Source of the DNA: Streptomyces atratus
GTDB taxonomy: Bacteria > Actinomycetota > Actinomycetes > Streptomycetales > Streptomycetaceae
Direction: 5' to 3'
Length of the DNA: 64,000 nucleotides
Assembly (NCBI RefSeq): GCF_014648655.1
Contig: NZ_BMRN01000017.1
Span: 1 to 64,000, forward strand
Each line of letters begins with the position of its first letter. Position 1 is the first letter of the stretch. Shown piece by piece: positions 16,910 through 24,320 of the stretch. The notes beneath the pieces were generated by a model. The model made no database searches. It was not told where the DNA came from and worked only from the letters and a program-made list of their open reading frames with translations. A program made the position numbers and the translations under genes.

Positions 16910-18961
16910 TCACGTGGCCGCCTGCTCGTTCTCCGCCGCGTTTTCGGCAGGCGCTGCCGCCGTGGTCGTCTCGACGAGCTCTGCGAGCCCGGCCACCGTG
17001 GGATTCTCAAAAAACAGCCGGGTCGCCGGCACGTCGACCGCCAGAGCCTTGCGGATCTGGCTGAGCAGGTCGGTGGCGATCAGCGAGTTGCCACCCAGTT
17101 CGAAAAAGTCGTCGTGCACGCCGACCTGCTCGACACCGAGCGCGTCGGCGACCAGGTCGGCCAGCAGGCCCTCGACGGGGGTGCGAGGCGCCTCGTACTC
17201 GGAGTCCACCTCCCGAGGGACCAGGTCCGGCGCGGGCAGGGCGGCCCGGTCGATCTTGCCGTTGCGGGTGAGGGGGAAGCGACCCATAACCACGATCGCG
17301 GCGGGGTTCATGTGCCGCGGGAGCCGCTCTCGCAGGGCGACGCGCAGGTCGGGCACCAGGGTCTCGTCATCCCCTTCCGGTACGACGTACGCGACAAGAG
17401 CCTTCTCACCCCCTGGGCCGTCCTGACGGATGATCACCACCGCTTCCTTGACGCCCGGCTGACCGGCCAACGCGGCGACGATCTCACCGAGTTCCACCCG
17501 GTAACCGCCCACCTTGACTTGGTCATCGGAGCGCCCGCGGAATTCCAGGGCGCCGTCGGCACCCACGCGCACCACGTCTCCGACGCTGTACATACGCTCC
17601 CCGCACCGGCTCAGGTCGGGAAGGAACTGCTGTGCCGTCTTCCGGGCATCTCCCAGATAGCCGCGGGCGAGCCCCTCACCGGCCGTGTACAACTGGCCCC
17701 ACTCGCCGTCGGGGACGGGCCGCAGCTTCTCGTCGAGGACATAGACGCGTGTGCCTGTGATCGCCCGACCGATCGGGACGGTTTCCCCGACCGGTTCCTG
17801 CACGTTGTGGCAGGTCGTGAAGCAGGTGTTCTCCGTGGGCCCGTACCCGTTGACGAGTCGCACGTGCGGGTGGGCCTGCCGGACCCTGTTGATGTGAGCG
17901 GGCGACAGAACGTCCCCGCCGGCGAGGAGCTGCCGCAGTCCGACGAGGTCGTCGAGGTGGCCATCGACCATGCGGTGGAAGAGGCCGGTGGTGAGCCAGA
18001 GGGTGGTCACCCCCTCACGCTTGATGCACTCCGCGAGGTCGGGCAGGGACAGCGTTCCGGGCTCGTGGATGACCAGGCGGCCGCCGTTGAGCAACGCTCC
18101 CCAGATCTCGAAGGTCGCCGGGTCGAAGGTGAGGGCGCACAGCTGCAGGAATGTCTCGTCGGGACCGAAGTCGGCGTAGTCGCCGTCCCGGACGAGTCGG
18201 CACACGCCCTGGTGCGTCACACTGACGCCCTTGGGCTGTCCGGTCGAGCCGGAGGTGTAGCACACGTACGCCAGGCTGTCGGCCGCGGCACGCGGTGCGG
18301 GCAGGTCGGCGTCGATCGGCGTCGGTTCCGCAGGGTCGTCGACGTTCACCACGGTGGCGTCGACCTCGGGTATCCGGTCGATCAGCGGCCCGTGGGTGAG
18401 CAGCACCTGCGCGTCGGCCCGGCCCAGCATGTAGCAGAAACGCTCCTGCGGCTCGGTCGGATGCACCGGCAGATAGGCACCGCCGGCCTTCAGGATGGCG
18501 ACCAGCGCGATCACCATCTCGAAGGAGCGCTCGAAGCAGACGCCGACGACACTCTCCTCGCCCACGCCGAGGCCACGCAGTCGGCGCGCCAACCGGTCCG
18601 CGCGCTCGTCGAGTTCGGCGTACGTCAGGCCTTCGCCGCGGAACCGCAGGGCCGTCGCGTCAGCGCGGCGGCGGACCTGTTCCGCGAACTGTTCGGTGAT
18701 CGTGTCGTTCAGCCGGGTGGTCGCGTTGTCCTTCGTCGCTCGCCCCCGGTCGGCCTGGTCCAGCTGCGCTGCCAGCGAAGTCGGAGTCATGGTCGACCAG
18801 TTGACTTCAACGTAGTCGAGGCACTCGGCCCGTCCTGCGGGGCCGAACGCAGTGTCCCACCCGGCCGGCACGTCGGCGAACTCGGGCCACAGCGCGTGCT
18901 GGTTCTCGGCGTTGACGACGACGCGGTACGTGCCGTCCTGATCTTCCAAAAGGTTGCTCAT
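16910..18961 (-). CDS. MbtH-A-PCP aminoacyl loading protein (NikP1-like layout)
   Basis: A 683-residue protein from ATG 18961 (MSNLLEDQDGTYRVV), preceded by AGAGGACGG; a longer frame upstream lacks such support. Domains: a fused MbtH-like domain (1-~65, NAENQHALWPEF, PAGWDTAFG), an adenylation domain (~85-590, A3 TSGSTGQPKG, A5 NGYGPTEN, A10 NGKIDR), and a PCP (~605-675, phosphopantetheine Ser in FFELGGNSL). The residues lining the pocket, read by eye, give DPFWLGGCFK, close to the Val code DAFWIGGTFK. With no condensation domain, it probably presents one amino acid to the adjacent P450. Confidence 0.9.
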   Translation of the reverse strand: MSNLLEDQDGTYRVVVNAENQHALWPEFADVPAGWDTAFGPAGRAECLDYVEVNWSTMTPTSLAAQLDQADRGRATKDNATTRLNDTITEQFAEQVRRRADATALRFRGEGLTYAELDERADRLARRLRGLGVGEESVVGVCFERSFEMVIALVAILKAGGAYLPVHPTEPQERFCYMLGRADAQVLLTHGPLIDRIPEVDATVVNVDDPAEPTPIDADLPAPRAAADSLAYVCYTSGSTGQPKGVSVTHQGVCRLVRDGDYADFGPDETFLQLCALTFDPATFEIWGALLNGGRLVIHEPGTLSLPDLAECIKREGVTTLWLTTGLFHRMVDGHLDDLVGLRQLLAGGDVLSPAHINRVRQAHPHVRLVNGYGPTENTCFTTCHNVQEPVGETVPIGRAITGTRVYVLDEKLRPVPDGEWGQLYTAGEGLARGYLGDARKTAQQFLPDLSRCGERMYSVGDVVRVGADGALEFRGRSDDQVKVGGYRVELGEIVAALAGQPGVKEAVVIIRQDGPGGEKALVAYVVPEGDDETLVPDLRVALRERLPRHMNPAAIVVMGRFPLTRNGKIDRAALPAPDLVPREVDSEYEAPRTPVEGLLADLVADALGVEQVGVHDDFFELGGNSLIATDLLSQIRKALAVDVPATRLFFENPTVAGLAELVETTTAAAPAENAAENEQAAT

Positions 18962-19233
18962 TGTCCGTCCTCTGAAAGTCTCTGCGGGCCACTGCGTGCC
19001 CCCTGCCTCAGTTGGGGCCTTGAGGAGAGGTCGTAGGCGCTGACCGGCGGTCCCGCGTCGGGCCTGCGACAGATTTGCCGGCGCTCCAGGTCGCTCTTGG
19101 TGAACACCACGAGCCACTGTGCATGGCCAACTGGAATGTCTTGCCCGGTCAGTACGTGAATGAGGTAGAAGTCGTCGTCGTTGCCCCGCGTGTCGAAACG
19201 GATCTCCGAACCGGGATTGGCGTCGCCCGGCGC
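18958..19233 (-). CDS. Open frame continuing past the TOPRIM gene stop; possible small gene or lost extension
   Basis: Directly after the TOPRIM gene's TGA (19234-19236) the same frame stays open for 91 codons and ends at a TGA that overlaps the ATG of the MbtH-A-PCP gene (ATGA), the arrangement typical of coupled genes. The first ~60 residues have real-looking composition (IRFDTRGNDDDFYLIHVL, then HAQWLVVFTKSDLERR). No ATG lies near the beginning; GTG codons near 19100 are the first usual starts. It may be a small protein using a rare start, or a C-terminal extension separated by a stop mutation. No family is recognised. Confidence 0.35.
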   Translation of the reverse strand, partial: APGDANPGSEIRFDTRGNDDDFYLIHVLTGQDIPVGHAQWLVVFTKSDLERRQICRRPDAGPPVSAYDLSSRPQLRQGARSGPQRLSEDGQ

Positions 19234-19866
19234 TCAGAGGATGGCGAACAGGCCGGAAAGTGGCGGAGGTACGCGGTCGGGAGTGAGGGCCTCGACGAGG
19301 ACACGGCCGTAGTGGATCTTGCGTCCCTTCTTCGTGCCGAAAAAGCGCCGCAGCTGCTGCTGTGCGGTGCGGTTCCGCTGTGCGGGCTGGCGCAGGAAGG
19401 TCTCCAGCGGGCGCAGGTCGCCCTCCACCCGGATGAGCTCCTTCACCAGATCCACGCCAAGGGCGCGGATGAGCTCGTCCTCCAGGTCCACCGCGCAGAC
19501 GAAGAAGTCCTGCTGGTCAGCACCGGCCCGCTCCCAGCCGCGGACATAGTAGTCACGCTCCCGCTCATCGCACAGTCCCGTCAGACGCAGGCCCAAGCCG
19601 GGTGGTCCGAAGAACTGGGCGAAACGGCCGACGCTCATCGCACCGCCCATGGCCAGGACGCAGACTCCCTCGGCCGCCAGGTCCCGGCCGTGGCTCGCGG
19701 CCAGCGCGTTGACCGCGTTCACGTCGCTCGGCCCTTCGAGCAGGACGGCTGTCCGGACGGGCAACTGTTCGGCCAGCTCGGACGCCAACCCGCGCGCCAG
19801 ATCGCCGCCGGGGCCACCGGCCGCCCACGCCGTGACCGCCTCACGGAACGACGTCATGTCAGCCAT
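19234..19866 (-). CDS. TOPRIM-domain protein (OLD-nuclease-like)
   Basis: A 210-residue protein from ATG 19866, which has a perfect AAGGAGTTCC ribosome binding site. The central region has TOPRIM features: VLLEGPSDVNAVNAL (the Glu of motif 1), LAMGGAMSVGRF, and then LCDERERDYY with FFVCAVDLEDELIRALG carrying the acidic positions. Such proteins resemble the TOPRIM half of OLD-family nucleases without the ATPase. Possible roles include nucleic-acid cleavage or nucleotidyl transfer. It sits inside the NRPS operon, 272 bp before the MbtH-A-PCP gene; whether it serves biosynthesis or resistance cannot be read. Confidence 0.75.
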   Translation of the reverse strand: MADMTSFREAVTAWAAGGPGGDLARGLASELAEQLPVRTAVLLEGPSDVNAVNALAASHGRDLAAEGVCVLAMGGAMSVGRFAQFFGPPGLGLRLTGLCDERERDYYVRGWERAGADQQDFFVCAVDLEDELIRALGVDLVKELIRVEGDLRPLETFLRQPAQRNRTAQQQLRRFFGTKKGRKIHYGRVLVEALTPDRVPPPLSGLFAIL

Positions 19867-20132
19867 GGAACTCCTTCGCTGTGGAAAGCGACGATTCGAC
19901 GTTCCGAGCGGTCGCCAAGTAGGCAGGCTCACTCAACGAGCCGCGGCTACCCGCCGATCCCGCGTGATCGTACGCCCCGCGGACAGCCGAGGTCGTGAAA
20001 CGGGAACCTGTCACCACAGCACCCTTTCTTCCGCCTCAGTCGCCTCCGTGCGCACGAATGGTTCCTTCCTGTCCCGGCAACGCCGTGGATTGTTGATCTG
20101 CTCGGCACGGGCCGACGCACGACCAAACACTT

Positions 20133-21869
20133 TCATAGACCGGCCAGTTCGTCCTGGAGATCGTCGAGTCCGAGTGGGCCGAGCGACAACGCGGCCGTGT
20201 GCCAGGACTTCATGTCCAGCTCCTCACCGCGAGCCGCGTGCGCCGCCCTGGCCGCGGCCCGGCCGTCCAACCAGGCCCGCTCACCGAGCTTGTAGGAGAT
20301 CGCCTGCCCGGGCAGTCCGAGGTATCGCCCGATCTCGCTGTCCACGAACTCGGCCGTCTGTCCACTGTGGATGGCAAGGAACTCCTTTGCCAGCTCGGGA
20401 GTCCATGCCTGGCCCGCGCCGACGGGGGCGTCCTCCGGGATGTCGAGCGCCAGGTGCATGCCGATGTCGATGAGGACCCGGATGGCGCGCAGCATCTGCC
20501 AGTCGAGAAAGCCGAGGCGATCGCCGGGGGTGGGCAGGTAGCCGAGCTCGTCCATCAGCCGCTCCGCGTACATGGCCCAGCCCTCGGTGCAGGCGTCGAT
20601 GCCGCCGAGGGTGGTCTGGTACGTCGACAACTGGTCGGCGAGGTGCCGCCACTGGGCAAGTTGCAGGTGGTGGCCGGGCACGCCCTCGTGGTACCAGACG
20701 CTGCGCAGGCTCCACAGCGGGAACCGCGTGCGTCCCTGGGTCGGCAGCCACGTCCGGCCGGGGCGCGAGAAGTCCACGCTCGGCGGGGTGTAGTACGCCG
20801 CTGCGCCACTGCCCGCCGGCGCGATCGCGGCCTCCACCACCCGCACCGGCGGCGCCAGCTCGAAGTACTTCCCGTCGAGGTCGTCGAGCGCTTCGTCCAT
20901 CCACCCCTGCAGCCGCATCCGGATCTCTTCCACCCCCTCGACCGTCTCGCCGTGTTGGTCGAGGTGGCGCATCGCCTCGCGCACCGTGGCCCCGGGCCGC
21001 ACGCGCTCCGCCTCGGTACGCATCTCGGTCCGGATCCTGCGGTACTCCCCCCAGCCCCACGCGTAGGTCTCTCGCAGATCGAGTTCGGCGCCCGTCCAGA
21101 ACCGGGCCCAGGTGCGGTACCGGTCGGCGCCCACGCCGTCGGGCCTGGCCTGGACCTTGGGGAGATAGTCACCGCGCAGCCAGTCCCGCAACTCAGCCAC
21201 TGCGGCGCCGGCCACGCTCGCCGACTTGTCCAGTTGGGACCGCAGCGGCGGCGGCACGTCGGCGTTCGCGCAGAAGCCTGCGTACCAGCCCCGACCGCCG
21301 CTGTCGCGGGCCCATGCGTCGAGCTGGTCGGCGACGACGCGGACCTGTGTCGGCGCCGCGACGAAACAGTCCTTCTCCAGCGCCCTCGTCAGGGCTTCCC
21401 GGTGGCCGCCGAGCGTCTCGGGCACGCGGCTCATCCGCTTCGCGACCGAGGCCCAGTCGTCCGCGGTGTCCGTCGACATCATCTGGAAGATGTCCTGGAC
21501 GCGTTGCTGCAGGCCGTAGACGTTGACGATCTCACGCAGGTACTCGTCGTCGGTGCTGATGGCCAGGTCCGCCTCGAGACGCTCGCGCAGCAGCCTCCCG
21601 CATCGACGTTCCACGTTGCTCAAGGGACCTGTGGTCCGCTCGGCTCGGTCGAGGTCGAGGAGGGTCGCGCGGGACAGGTCGTCCAGCGCGGCGCGACCTT
21701 CCGGCGACAAGTCGGGCATCTCGTCCTGCCCCACCGGTACACCCAAGTAGGTGGCTGTATCCGGGTCCAGGCGGGCGAGCCCTTCGACGTAGGCGTCAGC
21801 CACATCACGCACCACGCGGAATCCGGCTGGTATGTCGTCGCGAATGGTCCCCACCTCACCATGCGTCAA
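20133..21869 (-). CDS. DUF885 protein (putative metallohydrolase), first copy
   Basis: A 578-residue DUF885 protein. The hallmark HEGVPGHHLQ (a gluzincin-like HExxxxHH metal site) lies near residue 393 and is followed by DACTEGWAMYAERLM, which supplies the downstream Glu. There is no signal peptide. The start is uncertain: TTG 21869 gives the longest frame, GTG 21854 is possible, and neither has a clear ribosome binding site. It is the promoter-proximal gene of the minus-strand block ending at 14471. A second DUF885 gene (45678-47291) lies in the other minus-strand operon, so the pathway may use two such enzymes, possibly for peptide trimming, amide hydrolysis or self-protection. Confidence 0.8.
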   Translation of the reverse strand: MTHGEVGTIRDDIPAGFRVVRDVADAYVEGLARLDPDTATYLGVPVGQDEMPDLSPEGRAALDDLSRATLLDLDRAERTTGPLSNVERRCGRLLRERLEADLAISTDDEYLREIVNVYGLQQRVQDIFQMMSTDTADDWASVAKRMSRVPETLGGHREALTRALEKDCFVAAPTQVRVVADQLDAWARDSGGRGWYAGFCANADVPPPLRSQLDKSASVAGAAVAELRDWLRGDYLPKVQARPDGVGADRYRTWARFWTGAELDLRETYAWGWGEYRRIRTEMRTEAERVRPGATVREAMRHLDQHGETVEGVEEIRMRLQGWMDEALDDLDGKYFELAPPVRVVEAAIAPAGSGAAAYYTPPSVDFSRPGRTWLPTQGRTRFPLWSLRSVWYHEGVPGHHLQLAQWRHLADQLSTYQTTLGGIDACTEGWAMYAERLMDELGYLPTPGDRLGFLDWQMLRAIRVLIDIGMHLALDIPEDAPVGAGQAWTPELAKEFLAIHSGQTAEFVDSEIGRYLGLPGQAISYKLGERAWLDGRAAARAAHAARGEELDMKSWHTAALSLGPLGLDDLQDELAGL

Positions 21870-22404
21870 TCAGTCACTGGCTCCGTTCGGGCCACGGCGT
21901 CACACCCCGGACCTTGCGGCGGGCCCCCTGGCTGCGGCAGATGGAACGCTGTGCACTCAACTGCCGACGAACGGATCATGGCGTAGAGGACATGGCCTCG
22001 TCAATCATCACGTGGACGCTGACGTGGCCGCGTCGCCGCGGCCATCGACCATCCGCTTGCCGCTGGCCTCGACCCGCCACACGCCACCTCGACGGGCCGA
22101 ACTTCCTTGCGTTTCTGCGGAATTAGCCGATTGTTCGGTGCGGAAGAGACGTCCTCACCGGTTTCGGTGCACCGCGATTCACTCGGGCGACAGGGACATC
22201 GACGGCGCGAAGTCCACCTCATGTGGCCCACAGTGATGGTGTGTCACATGACGACCGTGGTGCGAGGCGACTGCCGCCGAGCTGCCAACCACTGGTGCCG
22301 GCCCACTCGTTCGGGGCGCCCACGGGCACCGTGATCCGCACCCGCCGACAGCGGGCGCGGATCAGTCCGGGCCGGACGCCCTTGCCGTGCGGTGGCGGCA
22401 GTGG
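21870..22404. other. 535-bp intergenic region between two minus-strand units
   Basis: The right half contains the terminator hairpin of the SbnB-like gene (22333-22363). The left half should contain the promoter for the DUF885 gene. No further gene is seen. Confidence 0.4.
22333..22363 (-). terminator. Hairpin terminator after the SbnB-like gene
   Basis: GATCCGCACCCGC (22333-22345) pairs with GCGGGCGCGGATC (22351-22363) with one mismatch around a 5-base loop, 42 bases past the SbnB-like stop. It separates that gene from the downstream DUF885 operon. Confidence 0.65.
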
Positions 22405-23427
22405 TCAGCGAGGCAGGAGCACGCCGGTGTCCGCGTCGCGGGCGGTGGCGTAGACGCGGGTTGCGAGCGCCACGTCATGGACGCCCATGCCGAACGGGTT
22501 GATGACCGTCCGGTCGGTGGCGGTGATCGTGCGGGAATAGGTGCCGGACAGGAGCGTGGCAAGGTCCGCGTCCACCTGACGGGCGCCCGGGGCCGTGGTG
22601 CCCGGGGCCGTGGCGCGGCCTGCTTGGGCCAGGCGGCCCAGGAGTCGGGTGTCGTCCTCGCTGACCAGGTGCCAGTCGTCGACGAACAGGTGCTCGGCGC
22701 CCAGGAGTACGTCTTCGGCGGCGTCGTCCAGTGACACGTTGAGGAAGACGGAGCCCCCCGGCAGCCAGGCCAGCGGGACGTAGGAGGTCGTGGTCGTCGT
22801 GGTGGCCAGAGTGACCGGGGCCGACCGGACCGCCAGCTCTGGTTCGGCGACGGTCTCGACCTCGATCTCCGGCAGCGATTCACGCAGCTCCTCGGCGAAG
22901 GCCGCTGCCCGGGAAGGCGACAGGTCGTAGGCGATCACCGACTTCACCGCACCCCGGGCCGCCAACAGGTCCAGGTGCGTACGCGCCTGACGACCGCACC
23001 CCAGCAGGGCCATCCGGTCAACCGTGGACAGCGGGCGGACCGCGCGCAACGCTGCCAAGGAGACCGCCGCGGTGCGCAGGGCGCTGATGTGCGCTCCCTC
23101 CATGATGCACACCGGTGCGGCGGTTTCCCGGTCGTACAACAGGATCAGGCCGGCGGCACGGGGCAGGCCGCGGTCCAGGTTGCCGAGGCAGGCGTTGATG
23201 ATCTTGCATCCGTACGTGCCCTCGTGCCGGGCGGGCAGGATGAGGCTGCGGGCCGCGGTTCCGTCCGGGGCGGTCCAGCGCAACGCCGTCTCGGGCGCCA
23301 CTGCGGACCGGCCCGCACGAACACCCAGGAACGCCTCGGTGACCACTTCGAGCGGGTCGATCCGCGCACACAACGACGCGACGGTGGCACCGTCGAGGTA
23401 CCGCAGAGGCGTGGACAAGTCCTGCAT
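22405..23427 (-). CDS. SbnB-like dehydrogenase of the ornithine cyclodeaminase/mu-crystallin family
   Basis: A 340-residue protein from ATG 23427, with AAAGGA 7 bases upstream. It has the OCD/mu-crystallin layout: an N-terminal substrate domain with GCKIINACLGN, EGAHISALRTAAVS before the dinucleotide fold, and a Rossmann motif ALLGCGRQARTHL near residue 130. In siderophore and antibiotic clusters such proteins paired with an SbnA-type synthase act as N-(2-amino-2-carboxyethyl)-glutamate dehydrogenase, releasing L-2,3-diaminopropionate and 2-oxoglutarate. An SbnA-like gene is present at 43796-44839, which favours this over ornithine-to-proline conversion. It is divergent from the thioesterase gene with a 78-bp shared promoter region. 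Confidence 0.75.
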   Translation of the reverse strand: MQDLSTPLRYLDGATVASLCARIDPLEVVTEAFLGVRAGRSAVAPETALRWTAPDGTAARSLILPARHEGTYGCKIINACLGNLDRGLPRAAGLILLYDRETAAPVCIMEGAHISALRTAAVSLAALRAVRPLSTVDRMALLGCGRQARTHLDLLAARGAVKSVIAYDLSPSRAAAFAEELRESLPEIEVETVAEPELAVRSAPVTLATTTTTTSYVPLAWLPGGSVFLNVSLDDAAEDVLLGAEHLFVDDWHLVSEDDTRLLGRLAQAGRATAPGTTAPGARQVDADLATLLSGTYSRTITATDRTVINPFGMGVHDVALATRVYATARDADTGVLLPR

Positions 23428-23505
23428 GAATACATCCTTTCTCGGTACGGAACAAGGAGATTGCGACCTTGAAGTGCTCAGTCGACTTCGCTTACGGTCG
23501 TCCGC

Positions 23506-24291
23506 ATGACCGATCCGCAGCCCCGTCCCAAGCGGCCGCCGCGTTGGCTCCTGCGCCGCCCGGATCCAAACGCACCGGCCCGCCTGTTCCTGTTCCCCTA
23601 TTCGGGCTGCGGCGCCTCGATGTACCAGGCGTGGCCGCGCCGCATCGGCGCGATCGACGTCTGCCTGATCCAGCCGCCCGCGCGGCAGAACCGGATCGCC
23701 GACCCGCACTACGGGACCTACGAGAACATGGCGCAGGGGCTCGTCGAGTACCTGCGGCCGTACTTGGACAGGCCGTTCGCATTCTTCGGGCACTGCGGTG
23801 GAGCGCTCCCGGGTGTCGAGGTGACCCGGCAACTCGCTGCGGCCGGACTTCCGTTGCCCTCAAGGGTTTTCGTCTCGGCGCAGGTGGCGCCGCACGACGG
23901 ACCGTATGGGCGGCTCCTTGAACTGGACAGGTACGGGCTGCGCACCGAGCTGGAACATATCATCACCAATCTTGGTGGCGAGCCGAGCGGGCCGCTCATC
24001 GAGACGGGGCTCGAGGTACTCGTCAACGACATCGAGGCCAACAAGCGCTACTCGCCAGGACACATCACCATTCCCGCGGGTGTCACCGCGATCGGATGGA
24101 GCGAGGACCCCGAGATCCCCATGAAGCTCATGGGCGGCTGGCAGAACACCTCGGCCGACTGCCGCTTCGTCGAACTGAGCGGCGGACACTTCGAGTTCCT
24201 CTCCGCGCCGGAGGCACTGCTCGCCGAGTTCCGCCGGGACTTCGGCGAAGCAGCCGAAGTCCCGGCGGAACAGGGCGAGTCGATCAGCTGA
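23506..24291 (+). CDS. Stand-alone thioesterase with Cys nucleophile
   Basis: A 261-residue alpha/beta hydrolase of the type II thioesterase family: LFLFPYSGCGAS near residue 30, the nucleophile elbow FGHCGGA with Cys97 where most have Ser (GHSxG), and the catalytic His in LSGGHFEFL. Type II enzymes remove misloaded groups from carrier domains; NikP2-type members release a modified amino acid. Cys nucleophiles are known from thioesterase domains that make strained rings (ObiF beta-lactone, SulM beta-lactam), so an unusual release step is possible. It is a one-gene unit divergent from the SbnB-like gene. Confidence 0.85.
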   Translation: MTDPQPRPKRPPRWLLRRPDPNAPARLFLFPYSGCGASMYQAWPRRIGAIDVCLIQPPARQNRIADPHYGTYENMAQGLVEYLRPYLDRPFAFFGHCGGALPGVEVTRQLAAAGLPLPSRVFVSAQVAPHDGPYGRLLELDRYGLRTELEHIITNLGGEPSGPLIETGLEVLVNDIEANKRYSPGHITIPAGVTAIGWSEDPEIPMKLMGGWQNTSADCRFVELSGGHFEFLSAPEALLAEFRRDFGEAAEVPAEQGESIS

Positions 24292-24320
24292 ACAGGCACA
24301 GCGGCTAGTTGGGATCGACT
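24278..24320. terminator. Possible bidirectional hairpin between convergent genes
   Basis: AGTCGATC (24278-24285) and GATCGACT (24313-24320) are perfect 8-bp complements. They overlap the stop region of the thioesterase gene and the end of the convergent acylase gene, leaving only 13 bases between the genes. The loop is long (27 bases), so the terminator role is tentative. Confidence 0.3.

Noticed and set aside
16739-19036. 765-codon plus-strand frame
   Set aside because: Antisense to the MbtH-A-PCP gene; low-complexity translation.
18962-19117. Extension of the MbtH-A-PCP protein to 19117
   Set aside because: The MbtH fold begins at MSNLLEDQ and ATG 18961 has its own ribosome binding site; the longer stretch is not MbtH-like.
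22405-23427. Ornithine cyclodeaminase making proline
   Set aside because: The family alone would allow it, but the SbnA-like partner in the same cluster makes an SbnB-type role more likely; kept as an alternative.
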